NCBI GenBank assembly: GCA_021292105.1
Contig: CM037864.1
Span: 10,959,898-11,023,897 of the forward strand
Direction: 5' to 3'
Origin: Anadara kagoshimensis
Lineage: Eukaryota > Mollusca > Bivalvia > Arcoida > Arcidae
Length of the DNA: 64,000 bases
Positions 15,201-23,144 of this stretch are shown here, piece by piece. The notes beneath the pieces are model-generated. The model was not told the origin of the DNA and made no database searches. It was given only the letters and a program-made list of their open reading frames with translations. Made by a program: the position numbers and the translations under genes. Each line of letters begins with the position of its first letter. Within the stretch, counting starts at the first letter, position 1.

Positions 15201-18200
15201 GGGAGCTTTCCTCGTCTTATTTGTTTCAGAGACTTCTGATCATGACAAAAAAACCTGCTTCAGAAATTCTTTTTTTTTCTATATGTGAAATGCTACTAAA
15301 TAACATTTCTTGGTAGGAGACATAAAAGTGAAATCTGTAAAAGTAAATCTTAAAATAAGGACCAGTTGTTGCACATTTACTAAATATTAAACAAAAACAA
15401 ACACACTTATCCATTTCCGAATCACAATCCAGAAGAAAAGTAAAAACTTTGGAACTGACAAGTTAGGTTAGACACGTGAACTTCCACCAGGGAAGTGAGG
15501 CCGGGTGCTCCGGAAGGGTAAGCACCTCCTGTTTAGCTAGCTACACCCGTCACGTGTGTGATCAAAATAAAAGATATTTCATTCAGGAATGCATTTTTTT
15601 ATTAAATGTGAAAATATTCTTTAAACATTCTTTTCTGAATATAATATACACTTTTTAAATATATAATGTTAGAAATGAAATTATTGAAATAATGACAATG
15701 GCGCATTTGAGAAGCATATTTGAAGATTTCGCGCTCCTTATTGAAATTCACTTGCCAGTTTAAAAGTTTTCTTTTTGCTTGCAATTTGAACATCGAAGGG
15801 TTATGTAACTAGACTTTGGGTTGGACCTATATTATTAAGTTCACCCGGTCAACATAATTTGCAAGTTTCAAAGTATTTACTTTGCTTTGGGATTGTGATT
15901 CGGACATGGGTATGTCTTTTTGATTCGTATACAGAGCAGACAAAGCTTTGTAAATATTTTACTAACTCTCCTACATAATTATTTGTTGTTTTTTTTAGGA
16001 TGATCCATGCTGTAGATTGGTATCCGACATTTCTTAAAATTGCTGGATGGAAACCAAGTAAGGTTTGAACAACTTGCATGACATAAAACATAAACATTGA
16101 AACACATTGTTGACATAAAATTGATTCTAAGAGATGAAATGTTTTGATTGACAACAGTTGTGAAAAGAAACAAGGATAACAGTTTTATCTCGCGTCTAGC
16201 TTCTCGTGTTTAATTTTCTAATCTGACAAAGGGCGAAAACCTTCTTTGACAAATGGTGAAAACTTTCTCCGACAAAGGGTGAAAACTGTCTTCAAACATT
16301 TCTAGTTCCCAGTACCGGAATTCTTGGTATAAAGGATTAAGGATGAAAAAATCTTAACGTCACTTTATTCCTTTTAAACAATGTTCACGTTGTCATATGC
16401 TAAGCTGGCCATTGTTATTGAATTTTTTTTACAATTATAATGTTTCAAGCCCATGTCAAGAATTTTGCACCTATATCGAGGGAATGTGTTTTCGGGTGGT
16501 GTATGAGACTAAAGTATCCGGATAAACCACCGACCGTAGACGCTATTATCCATTAACCTAGAGCGGGTTTCGAAATTCAGCTAATCAGACCACGAGGCTG
16601 CCGCAATTTTTTGCTCTAGAATCGACCATCCGCCAAAAGGCTCTTAAACCAATGTTTCTGATATATTGAATTCTTGTCATGTTTGTGCTAATTTGTCTTT
16701 AATGCTTTGATTGCGTTGATTGCATTGCAAGGTTTTTGATATTTAAGCTAAAAGTAACTCTATCACTCTTGTGTTGTTCTCTCCAGAAAAAGGTGACCGG
16801 AGGATAGACGGTGTGAATCAATGGCCGATGTTAAGAAGAGGAAAACCTTCTGCTAGAAAAGAATTTGTATATCATATCGACACTAAAAAAGCTGCTATAA
16901 GGTATTTATTAATGAACATATTTTAATTTTGCAGCACTTGACTAGCAAAATACTCACCAGTAGTATGTGGAAATCCAAATATTTTTAAGATGTTAAAATA
17001 AGAAAAAAAGAAGAAGTACCAAAATGTATTTTACTAAATCTACCTAAGGGAATACTTTGAACGAAAAAACATAACATGTGGAATTTTGAAATTTACATAA
17101 AAAGCAGATTATTTTATATGAACAATGTTTACTAGTTTATGGAAACACAATGTATTGCATTCTGGCTTAACGGTATTTTCAGGGAAGCTTATTCCACAAA
17201 CAGAGATACCAGACCTGTGCCTCTAAATATTACTAATTATGTTTCAATTTTGCAGTATAAGATGACCGTGTTGGAATAATTTCTCATCAGTAGTGGTCGG
17301 ACCAGTTAATTTGTTTTAAATAATAATGATAATTTGTCTTCAATAATACTGTTTTTACAACATTGGGCACTATTTTGGTAATAACACAGTGTCGTTACAA
17401 AATAAGTTTAACCACAACTCTGGACACATTTTTTTTAAATCCAGTGTCATTTTAAATCAGGGGTTTTCTTCCAAACACTATCATTACTTTGTAACTATTC
17501 ATTTTGATTTTTATACTGGTTCAGTATGTTTTTGCGTTTTCTCGTTAAACTGTTACTTTCATTCATGCATTGATTTTAATTATACCAGTGTTATTGGATA
17601 TATTGATTTTTGTTTCTGTAATATAGTTTATATATATACATTAAATTACACTTTTTGTATGAAAACATATGAGTTATATTAATCCAAGTCTAACTCACAA
17701 GCCCAAAGGAAAGTAAAAACTTTAAAACTGGGAATTAAAATTAACACATGAAGTTTCACCAAGGAAGTAAGCCTGGGTGTTCTGGTTCAGCCTGTTCAGC
17801 TAGCTACACACGCCACGCGTGTAATCAAAATTGAGAATGAAAAGAACATTAAACTTTGTTCATTCGATTATCTCCAGGACAATTTAAGATACAGAGACTT
17901 CATACTTATCAACAATATTGTGATAACGGTCATAAATTTCTCAAAAACTAAGGTATACTCCCTCATGCAAAGTATTTCTTTAGCTTAATTTGGTGAAATA
18001 TATTTTGGTCCTTTGGGTAGCTTTTCAACATCTTCAATATAATTTTGGTCTAAGCACTACTGATGAGGAATTGTATTCCGAAACGGCCGCCTAGTGCTGT
18101 AAAATCTAAACTGGTATAATATGTAATCATAAAGCTTTTGAGGTCCTTGATAAGTATAGGCTTGCAATATCCAATTGTGTCTTATCCAATACAGAATACA

Positions 18201-18624
18201 AAAAGTGATAATCCTAATGTTTTCTTTTTCATTTGTTTAGTTGTGGTTTGGTCACCCGTTCATTTGTGACCTTATTAATTTTATGTTATTTTGATTGGTA
18301 ATAGGATGGGTAAATTTAAACTAATAGTTGGAAAGCCGGGTATGTACAACAGCTGGTACAGTGTACCTACTGGGCGATATTTCTGTCCTATATACGACGA
18401 GAACGAGGAGGGCGGTAAAACAGACCTATTTTTATACCAGAGCTTGAACAATATGGCGGACAATGTCAAGGGTTTCATGAATTGGGCTGTCAGTAAAGTT
18501 CCCGGATATAAAGTATGGAGGAAATATAAGAGGTTCCAGACACTAAAGAAATGTAAAGATTACCACAAAAAGGAACTCCGTCGATGGGTACTTCCAAATT
18601 ACCTTATGTATGACTTGAAAAGTA

Positions 18625-18660
<36 letters not shown>

Positions 18661-19506
18661 GAAACACACAATCATGATATATATAATCGGGGTTCTCAAT
18701 ATAAATTTGTTTTTTTTCTGAATATTAGAAATGTTATGAAGTTTCTGAATAAAATATTTCAAAATATGAAAAATTCAAATTTATATGACAAAATTGTCTA
18801 TATGAATGTCATTATATAATCAGACCTGTTTCAATACACAGGTTGATCCCTATATATAGATGGACTTTATAGCAGGTTATAGTCATTTTGTAAACAATAA
18901 ATATAATTGAAGTGATTGTATCCCCGTGTTCATTCATCAATCTTAAACACACATACTGATCCATATTAAAATCACAATTCATAAGCAAAGTAAAAACTTT
19001 GAAACTAACAAGTCTGGTTAGATACGTGAACTTCCACCAGGGAAGTGAGCTCGTGTGCGCTGGAAGGGAAAGCAACTTTTGTTTAGCTAGCTACACCCAT
19101 CATATGTGTAATGAAAATTGAGCAAAAGGAATATGAAACTGTGGATTTAAAATATATCTAGGGCTAGGGCAATCCTAGACACAGAGACATTAAACTTATC
19201 AACAAAACTGTGATGACGGCCATAAAAAAATTTGAGGGCCCTTATAATCCTAGAAATTTATTTGCAAGCAGCTTGGTTCGTAGTACAAAGTTCTCTATGA
19301 TTAACATGATCCCTTATTTATTCTCTATTGTAGATGATCCAACAGAACGACACAATATTGCTGGATATTATCCAAAGGTTTTTAAAAAGCTGAAGAGGAG
19401 GTTAGATCGATACCTAAAGTATGTGCGTAAACCGCAGGGTAGTACATTTTACAAATCTAGTGATCCCAAATTGTACAACGGTACTTGGAGTCCTGGATGG
19501 TGTTGA
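1..19506 (+). CDS. ARSB-like: Arylsulfatase B-like sulfatase, 14 exons, 5' partial
   Basis: Joined coding exons are 2-50, 2220-2331, 3098-3149, 5878-5981, 7747-7853, 9673-9737, 10486-10590, 12611-12674, 13246-13343, 14028-14167, 15999-16057, 16787-16901, 18305-18621 and 19334-19506. All phases agree and give 519 codons plus TGA. Visible sulfatase signatures, numbered from the first residue in the window, are D14-D15 (metal), C52-T-P-S-R56 (the cysteine that becomes formylglycine), G105-K-W-H108, H194 in VHTPLQ, D252-N253-G-G and K270 after LRGT. Spacing matches human ARSB: a constant offset of 39 up to H108 and 48 from H194. The family removes sulfate from N-acetylgalactosamine 4-sulfate in dermatan and chondroitin sulfate in lysosomes; the exact substrate here is inferred. 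The signal peptide and first exon or exons lie upstream of the window. Exon 13 carries about 60 extra basic residues relative to ARSB. ARSI/ARSJ-type is the alternative; DDLGWNDVG favours ARSB. Confidence 0.93.
51..2219 (+). other. Sulfatase intron 1
   Basis: Contains low-complexity ATTT/T-rich sequence (60-470, with a pure T run at about 278-301), a SINE-A tail fragment at about 1150-1230 and a 20-base G run at 1953-1972. I see no gene in it. Confidence 0.7.
2220..2331 (+). CDS. Sulfatase exon 2
   Basis: Reads GWNDVGWHNPEVHTPNLD and continues to VHPVCTP. It carries catalytic C52, the cysteine expected to be converted to formylglycine. The acceptor is GCATCTAG and the donor GTAAGT at 2332. 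The Pro codon after Thr is split with exon 3. Confidence 0.93.
2505..2775 (-). mobile_element. Retroelement 3'-end fragment (family R)
   Basis: Reverse copy of the dispersed tail with the 'TGGTGGAAGTTCACGTG' and 'GGAGGTGCTTACCCTTC' segments, here diverged, followed by part of the reading frame next to it. Lies in intron 2. Confidence 0.7.
3098..3149 (+). CDS. Sulfatase exon 3
   Basis: Completes the CTPSR sulfatase motif (P54-S-R56) and continues NAFMTGVYPFRVGLQ. The acceptor is TTTTCAG and the donor GTAAGA. At 52 nt it is among the smallest exons. The intron therefore falls inside the active-site motif. Confidence 0.93.
3704..4242. mobile_element. Foldback element, about 540 bp, with long diverged inverted ends
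   Basis: The left end (CTTTCGAAAGATTAACATCA, then GATCAGTGGCGAATCGG) is the reverse complement, with differences, of the right end (CCGACCTGACACTGATTCG, then TGTTAAACTTTCGACAG). Fragments of the same ends occur at 7283-7345, 7617-7715 and 21083-21275. Confidence 0.65.
4452..4625 (+). mobile_element. Retroelement 3'-tail fragment (family R)
   Basis: Carries GTGGCGGGTGTA, CTTCCCTGGTGGAAGTTC and a diverged end 'TTATGATTTGAACACG'. Lies in intron 3. Confidence 0.7.
4905..5075 (-). mobile_element. Retroelement 3'-tail fragment (family R)
   Basis: Well-conserved reverse copy ending at the CTAGCTACACCCGCCACGTG side. It lies about 300 bp from the opposite-strand copy at 4452, giving an inverted pair in intron 3. 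Confidence 0.75.
5290..5460. mobile_element. Partial copy of the 'TAACTAAGATTTCC' foldback family
   Basis: Contains GATTTAAGTTAAGGGAAATC then TTAGTTAAGAAATGATT, the right end shared with elements at 39090, 46600, 49620 and 57530. Confidence 0.5.
5569..5598 (+). repeat. (TC)n microsatellite
   Basis: About 15 CT dinucleotides in intron 3. Confidence 0.95.
5647..5771. repeat. Foldback MITE-like copy (family P)
   Basis: GTCATATACCATTATTTAAA at the left and AAAAAACGGTATATGACATA at the right are inverted. An internal secondary hairpin is built from the same motif. It lies 100 bp before exon 4. Confidence 0.7.
5878..5981 (+). CDS. Sulfatase exon 4
   Basis: Encodes NGVIGAQERKYIPENIPTLP and on to GYATHMVGK. 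The acceptor is TCCACAG. The donor is GTAGGT at 5982, which splits the Lys of GKWH; reading on instead gives an immediate TAG. Confidence 0.92.
6258..6293 (+). repeat. (CA)n microsatellite followed by (GC)n
   Basis: About 18 CA units, then AGAGGCGCGCGCGCG. Intron 4. Confidence 0.95.
6836..7054. mobile_element. MITE-like element (family T), copy 1
   Basis: The ends CTGTAAACGTATTTATTTT and GTACGTTTACAG are inverted. The interior has mirrored GCGCGAAAATTAATACC and GCAAAAATAAATACACGCG. A second copy is at 50748-50965. Intron 4. Confidence 0.65.
7388..7505 (+). mobile_element. Retroelement 3'-tail fragment (family R), internally deleted
   Basis: Has AACAGGAGGTGCTTACCCTT and the TTTTACTTTG...GATTGTGATT end, but lacks the central CCCTGGTGGAAGTTCACG block. 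Lies in intron 4. Confidence 0.7.
7505..7597. repeat. Foldback MITE-like copy (family P)
   Basis: The arms CATATACCATTTTTTGAAT and ATTCAAAAAATGGTATATG are exact inverses around an AT-rich loop. Intron 4. Confidence 0.75.
7747..7853 (+). CDS. Sulfatase exon 5
   Basis: Encodes WHLGFCNWKYTPTGRGFDSF and on to AQDYYTHTR. It completes the GKWH motif (K106, H108). The acceptor is TTTTTCAG and the donor GTAATT. The weaker donor is followed by an open frame of about 60 codons into the intron, which has no family similarity. Confidence 0.92.
8830..9215 (+). repeat. 51-bp minisatellite upstream of the decayed exon 6 copy
   Basis: About 7 tandem copies of a unit with CTTGTGTTTCTTTTTATTGT, then TATTAATGATAACTTTTCAC and CATTGTTTCCAA. 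It translates as repeated FLFIIIDDN-like peptide but is intronic. Confidence 0.85.
9263..9304 (+). pseudogene. Decayed duplicate of sulfatase exon 6
   Basis: A 42-bp stretch differs from the first 42 bases of exon 6 (9673 on) at only three sites. It is preceded by the same CTTCTGTTACAG acceptor and about 80 bp of the same upstream sequence. Homology stops at TATC, where ATACAG repeats begin. There is no donor, and in frame it runs into TAG at about 9351. Inclusion would truncate the enzyme. Confidence 0.85.
9461..9512 (+). mobile_element. Short family-R coding fragment between exon 6 copies
   Basis: 'TTTTATGGCCGTCATCACAG' and the following GTTGATAAGTTTGATGTCTC match the RT-element segment at 12085-12125. 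It sits between the decayed and functional exon 6 copies. Confidence 0.6.
9515..9625 (+). repeat. Same minisatellite, two units, upstream of functional exon 6
   Basis: Two copies of the 51-bp unit, then sequence identical in order to that before the decayed exon copy. This marks the boundary of the duplicated block. Confidence 0.8.
9673..9737 (+). CDS. Sulfatase exon 6 (functional copy)
   Basis: Encodes KGVYDFRFNNTIYYPRENQ then YST and ends in phase 0. The acceptor is GTTACAG and the donor GTAAGT. It follows a minisatellite and is the 3' copy of a local duplication; the upstream copy at 9263-9304 lacks a usable 3' half. Confidence 0.9.
9796..9972 (+). mobile_element. SINE-A body fragment
   Basis: Matches the body of the 57790 element (TTCCGTGTCACGACAGGCGT, AAAGAACCCTCCCTGC, ATAGCTGGTGACGTCTCGAT) without the tRNA-like head. 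Intron 6; one of the few SINE-A pieces in the gene half. Confidence 0.65.
10486..10590 (+). CDS. Sulfatase exon 7
   Basis: Encodes KTYAKRAIDIFRNSDPKKEP and on to FLYLSFQAVHTPLQ. H194 aligns with the substrate-sulfate-binding histidine of ARSB. The acceptor is TTTACAG and the donor GTAAGT; both ends are phase 0. Confidence 0.93.
10618..10760 (+). mobile_element. Retroelement 3'-tail fragment (family R)
   Basis: Diverged + copy just after exon 7, with GGAGCACACAG, CCTGGTGGAAGTTCTCGTG and ATCTGGACATGGGTCAGTA. Confidence 0.7.
10958..11125 (-). mobile_element. Retroelement 3'-tail fragment (family R)
   Basis: Reverse copy in intron 7, about 200 bp from the + copy at 10618, so the two could pair in RNA. 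Confidence 0.7.
11650..12362 (+). mobile_element. Longest family-R copy: reverse-transcriptase C-terminus plus 3' tail
   Basis: Reads YRYIDDVLSLNNPKFGDYVN from 11693 (the YIDD at 11699-11710 is the RT catalytic box), then ELEIKDTTD. After a stop and frame change it reads LYDKREDFNFSIVNFP, then in another frame GVFVSQLIRYGRACSHYVDF to about 12190. The dispersed tail (12195-12362) follows directly. This copy shows that the scattered tail repeats are 3' ends of one RT element, 5'-truncated as non-LTR or Penelope-type insertions are. The class is not decided. Confidence 0.8.
12611..12674 (+). CDS. Sulfatase exon 8 (3' end lies in a 35-bp tandem repeat)
   Basis: Encodes VPKRYENMYKHVKNEQRRKYL plus one base. 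The acceptor is ATTTTAG and the donor GTAAGT at 12675. The last 31 bases are unit 1 of a five-unit 35-bp repeat, so similar donor-like sites recur downstream. Donor choice was fixed by joining in frame to exon 9, GMVTAMDEAIG. Confidence 0.9.
12644..12818 (+). repeat. 35-bp tandem repeat spanning the exon 8 donor
   Basis: Five units start at 12644, 12679, 12714, 12749 and 12784, each like GTCAAAAATGAACAAAGGAG then AAAATATTTAGGTAA. Unit 1 is coding. Donor positions read GTAAGT, GGAAGC, GTAAGT, GCAAGT and GTACGT in turn. Confidence 0.9.
13246..13343 (+). CDS. Sulfatase exon 9
   Basis: Encodes GMVTAMDEAIGEVVKATKKY and on to LLLVFTSD. The last residue, D252, is a metal ligand; its partner N253 opens exon 10. 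The acceptor is ATTGTAG and the donor GTAAGT. Confidence 0.93.
13885..13950 (-). mobile_element. tRNA-like SINE head remnant
   Basis: On the minus strand a B-box-like GGTTCGATTC is preceded by a diverged A-box region. It lacks a foldable acceptor stem. Lies just upstream of exon 10. Confidence 0.35.
14028..14167 (+). CDS. Sulfatase exon 10
   Basis: Encodes NGGAASIAGNNLPLRGTKGS then LWEGGTRVPTIVY. It contains N253 and K270, which match the DNGG and LRGxK segments of ARSB. The acceptor is CTTGTAG and the donor GTAAGT. Confidence 0.93.
14345..14735 (+). mobile_element. Family-R copy: degraded RT C-terminal region plus tail
   Basis: Diverged matches to the RT end (GATCTTGTTCCC..., GGCCGTCATCACAATATCGT, CCTGGATATATTTGACGTCC) followed by a diverged tail. 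Intron 10. Confidence 0.7.
15400..15570 (-). mobile_element. Retroelement 3'-tail fragment (family R)
   Basis: One of the best-conserved reverse copies, nearly identical to 4905-5075. Intron 10. Confidence 0.75.
15848..15920 (+). mobile_element. Family-R tail end only
   Basis: Only the last part remains: CAAGTTTCAAAGTATTTACT then TTTGGGATTGTGATTCGG. It lies about 80 bases before exon 11. Confidence 0.6.
15999..16057 (+). CDS. Sulfatase exon 11
   Basis: Encodes EMIHAVDWYPTFLKIAGWKP, the conserved sulfatase segment of the HxxDWxPTxL type. The acceptor is TTTTTTAG and the donor GTAAGG. Confidence 0.92.
16787..16901 (+). CDS. Sulfatase exon 12
   Basis: Encodes KKGDRRIDGVNQWPMLRRGK and on to REFVYHID-type sequence (here KEFVYHID). 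The IDGVN segment is conserved in ARSB-type enzymes. The acceptor is CTCTCCAG and the donor GTATTT, which is weak at +4 to +6. Confidence 0.91.
16930..17330. repeat. Fragments of dispersed repeat family G
   Basis: Two diverged pieces (TTTTGCAGCACTTGACTAGC at 16930; GTGTTGGAATAATTTCTCAT and TCAGTAGTGGTCGGACC at 17268) resemble the better copies at 22280 and 17945. Intron 12. Confidence 0.5.
17685..17935 (-). mobile_element. Family-R copy (tail plus short coding part)
   Basis: Reverse copy with the tail and the 'ATCTCCAGGACAATTTAAG...GACTTCATACTTATCAACAA' coding end. Intron 12. Confidence 0.7.
17945..18125 (-). repeat. Dispersed repeat family G, reverse copy
   Basis: TATACTCCCTCATGCAAAGT to CCGAAACGGCCGCCTAGTGC and on to ACTGGTATAATATG; reverse of 22280-22495. 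Confidence 0.7.
18305..18621 (+). CDS. Sulfatase exon 13 with lineage-specific basic insertion
   Basis: Starts RMGKFKLIVGKPG, matching the ARSB 'A-I-R-x-G-x-x-K-L' strand, and ends YLMYDLK, matching 'LFDI' before 'DPxERH'. Between them about 86 residues replace about 27 in human ARSB, rich in Lys, Arg, Trp and Tyr. The acceptor is GTAATAG and the donor GTAAGT. An (AC)n tract begins seven bases after the exon end. Confidence 0.92.
18628..18658 (+). repeat. (AC)n microsatellite next to the exon 13 donor
   Basis: About 15 AC units start immediately after GTAAGTA. Confidence 0.95.
18945..19300 (-). mobile_element. Family-R copy abutting the last sulfatase intron acceptor
   Basis: The reverse copy includes the tail (18960-19115) and RT coding remnants to GCAAGCAGCTTGGTTCG near 19280. 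The exon 14 acceptor is at 19333, leaving about 30 bases of host sequence for branch point and pyrimidine tract. Confidence 0.75.
19334..19506 (+). CDS. Sulfatase last exon 14 and stop
   Basis: Encodes NDPTERHNIAGYYPKVFKKL and ends SPGWC then TGA (19504-19506). DPTERHNIA matches the conserved C-terminal DPEERHxL of arylsulfatases. The acceptor is CTATTGTAG. A reverse-oriented retroelement fragment ends only about 30 bases upstream of the acceptor. Confidence 0.93.
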
Positions 19507-21660
19507 GGACTGAAAATCTTGAACAGCTGATCATTCATTGATTGATACGTTCGCAGTGAGAATCCTAAAGAGATATCAATGACGAATGAACAGATTTCTT
19601 TGAAATTAAATGTGTTAAGTTTTAAAATATGTTCGCAGATTTTCTTTAAAATCAAAAGTGTTAACAGATTTTCCTTAAAAACATTTATGTTAGCTGATTT
19701 TCTTTGATATCAATTATGTCAGCACTTTTGCAGTAATTCAAGTCTTTTATTACAGCATATATGTGTGTGAAACAGTTTGTGTTAGTTATAATGTATACAA
19801 CCGTGTGTTAAATGTGTAAAACAGTATGTGTAAGAAATTTTGTTTTGTGGAAACGGGGGGTTATCCTGATTTTGTATTCAACTAGTCTGAATTAAGAGCG
19901 GTAGTCGTTAACAGTTAAAATGTTCACAAGTCATTTAGATAAAGGAATGGATATTTTTGACCGTTTTGTCGTCTGCTGCCTTGAGACGTAGTTCTTGCCA
20001 CTTCTTAGTCAGTCATCCCCTTTAGCTTAACATTGCATTGTTACAGTACTTTTTGATGTAAAATCTTAAGGTTTCTTACACTAGCATTGTATTATTATAT
20101 TGTTAAAGGGTTAAAAATTAAAGCTCAAAATATACCAAAATGCATTTTATTTACCAAAGGTACAGACAATTGTTCTAGTGATCTTGAAAATAATGTGGTT
20201 GTTCATTGTCATTAATATAACGCCGTTTTAGCATTTAAAACCAACAATCCTTCACTCTTATCTAATGTACAATGAACAAATGATGTCATGTTATTAGTTA
20301 AAAAGGGCATTATATCAAGAATGCAAACTAATATTTAACCGTCATTTCTTTTTTTTAAATTTGGCACACCGTTCATTATTTATCTGTAACAACTTAAGAA
20401 TACGCACAAAAACTTCCCAGGTATATTTATGTATTATGGGTAGTCGTTCCTGAGATTGATTATTTGAAAGATAGAAGAATTGGAGGTGTTTGAATACATT
20501 TTTGACTTTGCGTTATATCACTAATGACAATCACGTTCCATGATGATCACACCCATACACTGGCTTCAAAGGCAAATTTGCCTTAGTTTTATATGATGGC
20601 GATGAATTCGAAAAACTATATAACCTACGAAAGAAGTACATATGGGCTAAGTTTCCTAGCTAAAAGGACAAGATTCAACTCCCCGTTTTTTTCTACAGAT
20701 ACGATTGATCGTTGGATACTGTATTGCAACATGTTTAAAACATTGTCTTAGTGTTTGCAGAAACTACGGGAACTTGATTTTGTCCTTAGATAAGGGAACT
20801 TAATCCACATGCACATTTTTCTAAATTTTATATATTAATTTTAAATCCAAGTGCTATCGTATAATACTTTTTTAATTTTCCTACAAAGCGAAAGCGTGAA
20901 TGTGATCAATATAGCCATGTCACTCGTGAATAAACAAGGAATCAAAAACAAAGATAATCAGTATTAGCTAATTTTGAGTCTTAAATAATTGCGAGACTAG
21001 TGCCAGTTTTATTTCTATTGTTTGCTTATCTTAGTTAAGATTTTAATCTCAGGCCATTAGCTTTGTTTTCCATACAGCATAGATTTGTCTAAAGTTTTAC
21101 ACCGAGCGAACGAAAGAAATCAGCTGCCGAATGGCTAAAAAACAGGTATAAATTGACCATAAAATGCCCTTGAAATAGATAACAATAGCCAAGAAGCTTT
21201 GAAGATTTAGACTGGGATTTGCTATCCAAGCTGTACTAATTTGACAGTTTTGTGTAAAACTTCCGACATGTCTGTACTGTAAATATATTGTAACATTGTA
21301 TCATGTTATTTCCGGTGACTTTAATCAGATATGGTTCTGATTATTAATATATAAATACTTTAAATTTTATAAATAAAACATTTAATATCGTAGGTATGTT
21401 TAGTTGGTTTATTTTAAATATTGTTATTGTGTAGCCGACAACTTCTTATACAATCAATGATGTGGTTAGTTGATCTTGAATCATAAAACTGTTCATATTT
21501 ATTGTGTCTTTACAATGTTCGAATGACATGTATAAGTGGTCTCAAACTATCAACTACAGCTCAAAATTCCCCTTACACTTTAGGTACGGATCGAACTCAA
21601 ATTCTTTATGAGATACTTTGTGAGTCCCTTGTCAAAAGAATAAATATTTCCACGGTTACT
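19507..21660 (+). other. Sulfatase 3' flank / probable 3' UTR
   Basis: Noncoding, AT-rich. Candidate polyadenylation signals are ATTAAA at 20117-20122, AATAAA at 20929-20934 and AATAAA at 21372-21377; sequence alone does not decide among them. A foldback-family fragment lies at about 21083-21275. Confidence 0.4.
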
Positions 21661-21689
21661 TTCGTGTTTCTTTAATCATTGAAAGAATC

Positions 21690-21892
21690 AATATACTGTA
21701 TAAAAAGAAACATTCGCGATTGTCGCGGTGACTCTTGTACCGGGAATATATATCAGTGAAAATTTTATATTTCCTTCGTTCACTTTTCCTTCAGTCGGAA
21801 CCGTGAAAGTTTCTTACCGAGAAATTGTTTAGAAGGTCAAACCGCGAAAGTTTCATAACGTTAATGTTTCTTCTTTAACAATAAGTGAAATA
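21690..21892. mobile_element. MITE-like element (family Q), copy 1
   Basis: ATACTGTATAAAAAGAAAC at the left mirrors GTTTCTTCTTTAACAATA at the right. The interior has paired AACCGTGAAAGTTTCTTACC and ACCGCGAAAGTTTC segments. A related copy is at 60648-60845. Confidence 0.55.
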
Positions 21893-22022
21893 AACCCTTC
21901 GTGAGCACCCGGCCTCATTTCCCTGGTGAAGGTTCACGTGTGTAACCTGACTTGTCAGTTCTAAAGTTTCTACTTTGTTTCTTGATTGTGATTCGGACAT
22001 GGATTAGTATGTTTGTTTTTTA
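21893..22022 (+). mobile_element. Retroelement 3'-tail fragment (family R)
   Basis: Well-conserved + copy (CGTGAGCACCCGGCCTCATT, then CCCTGGTGAAGGTTCACG) lying directly after a MITE-like element. Confidence 0.72.
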
Positions 22023-22279
22023 CCATGTAACTCAACTTCATTTTAAGAAGCTTTGTAAATATAAGTAGCAGTCCGTGCAGAACTCCGGTTTTATTTGAGC
22101 TGTTCATAAGCCTTTCATGATGATGTCTTCAAAGCACAACCACAGGTGACTGACGTATCAAGCATAATTGTTTAAGCTATATTACAAGGAATACGATAAA
22201 AAAGTGTAAAGTTGTTTAATATTTTCTTAACACCACCACAAAGTTACGACTGGCAAGAAGAATAAGTGAGCCATCGTCG

Positions 22280-22495
22280 GTAACTAGTGAAATTACATTA
22301 TACCAGTTTTAATTTTTCAGCACTAGACGGCCGTTTCGGAATACAATTCCCATCAGTAGTGCTTGGACCAAAATTATGAAACTAAAATTATTTTGAAGAT
22401 TTTGAAAAGCTACTCAAAGGACCAAAATATATTTTACCAAATTAGGCTAAGGAAATACTTTGCATGAGGGAGTATACCTTAGTTTTTGAAAAATT
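22280..22495 (+). repeat. Dispersed repeat family G
   Basis: CATTATACCAGTTTTAATTT, GCACTAGACGGCCGTTTCGG and CTTTGCATGAGGGAGTATAC. Other copies are at 17945-18125 and 52390-52575 (reverse), with an edge at 22620-22690. Confidence 0.7.
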
Positions 22496-22619
22496 CAAAT
22501 TTTAACTTGCAGGAAATTTAGACAATTATAGTATATTTCTGATAATAATACGAAATTATTGCCTACTGAGTTTGTGATATCCTCGGCGCACCAGCCACCA
22601 GCAGAGATATCCGGTTAGG

Positions 22620-22690
22620 GGTTAAATTACATACTATACCAGTTTTAATTTTACAGCACTAGACACCCGTTTCGGAATAGAATTCAAAAA
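22620..22690 (+). repeat. Family G edge fragment
   Basis: CTATACCAGTTTTAATTTTA, then CAGCACTAGACACCCGTTTC; the copy then breaks off. Confidence 0.55.
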
Positions 22691-22859
22691 AATACACGAA
22701 TAAAGGGTCCAATGAAAAATATAAATAAAGAAAATACAAGTCTAGTCTGAATACATTAATCATTTTCTAGAGCATGGAAATATGGCAATAATTGACAAAG
22801 AACTAACACGTGGACAAGGAAGAAATGACACATACGTAGTATAAACGTTAAACATTTTG

Positions 22860-23140
22860 GCTCTCACTGGATATAATGGTCATTATCACAATGTTCTGAA
22901 TAAGTATGGTGTTTCTGTATTCAAGATTGTTCTGGACTTGATGTCACAATGTTCCATGTTTATTGATTTTTAAATTTCGTTTGCAGACATTGTGGGTGTA
23001 GCTAGCTAAACAAATGATGTTTACCCATCTGGAACATCTGGCATAATTTCTCTGTTGAAAGTTCACATGTTGAACTTTATGTGTTCGGTTTTCAAAGATT
23101 TTACTTTGCTTTGACATAGTGATTTGAAAATGGAAATCGA
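22860..23140 (+). mobile_element. Family-R copy, diverged
   Basis: Coding remnant (GGTCATTATCACAATGTTCT, then AAGATTGTTCTGGACTTGA) followed by a tail with many substitutions. Confidence 0.65.
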
Positions 23141-23144
23141 GGTC

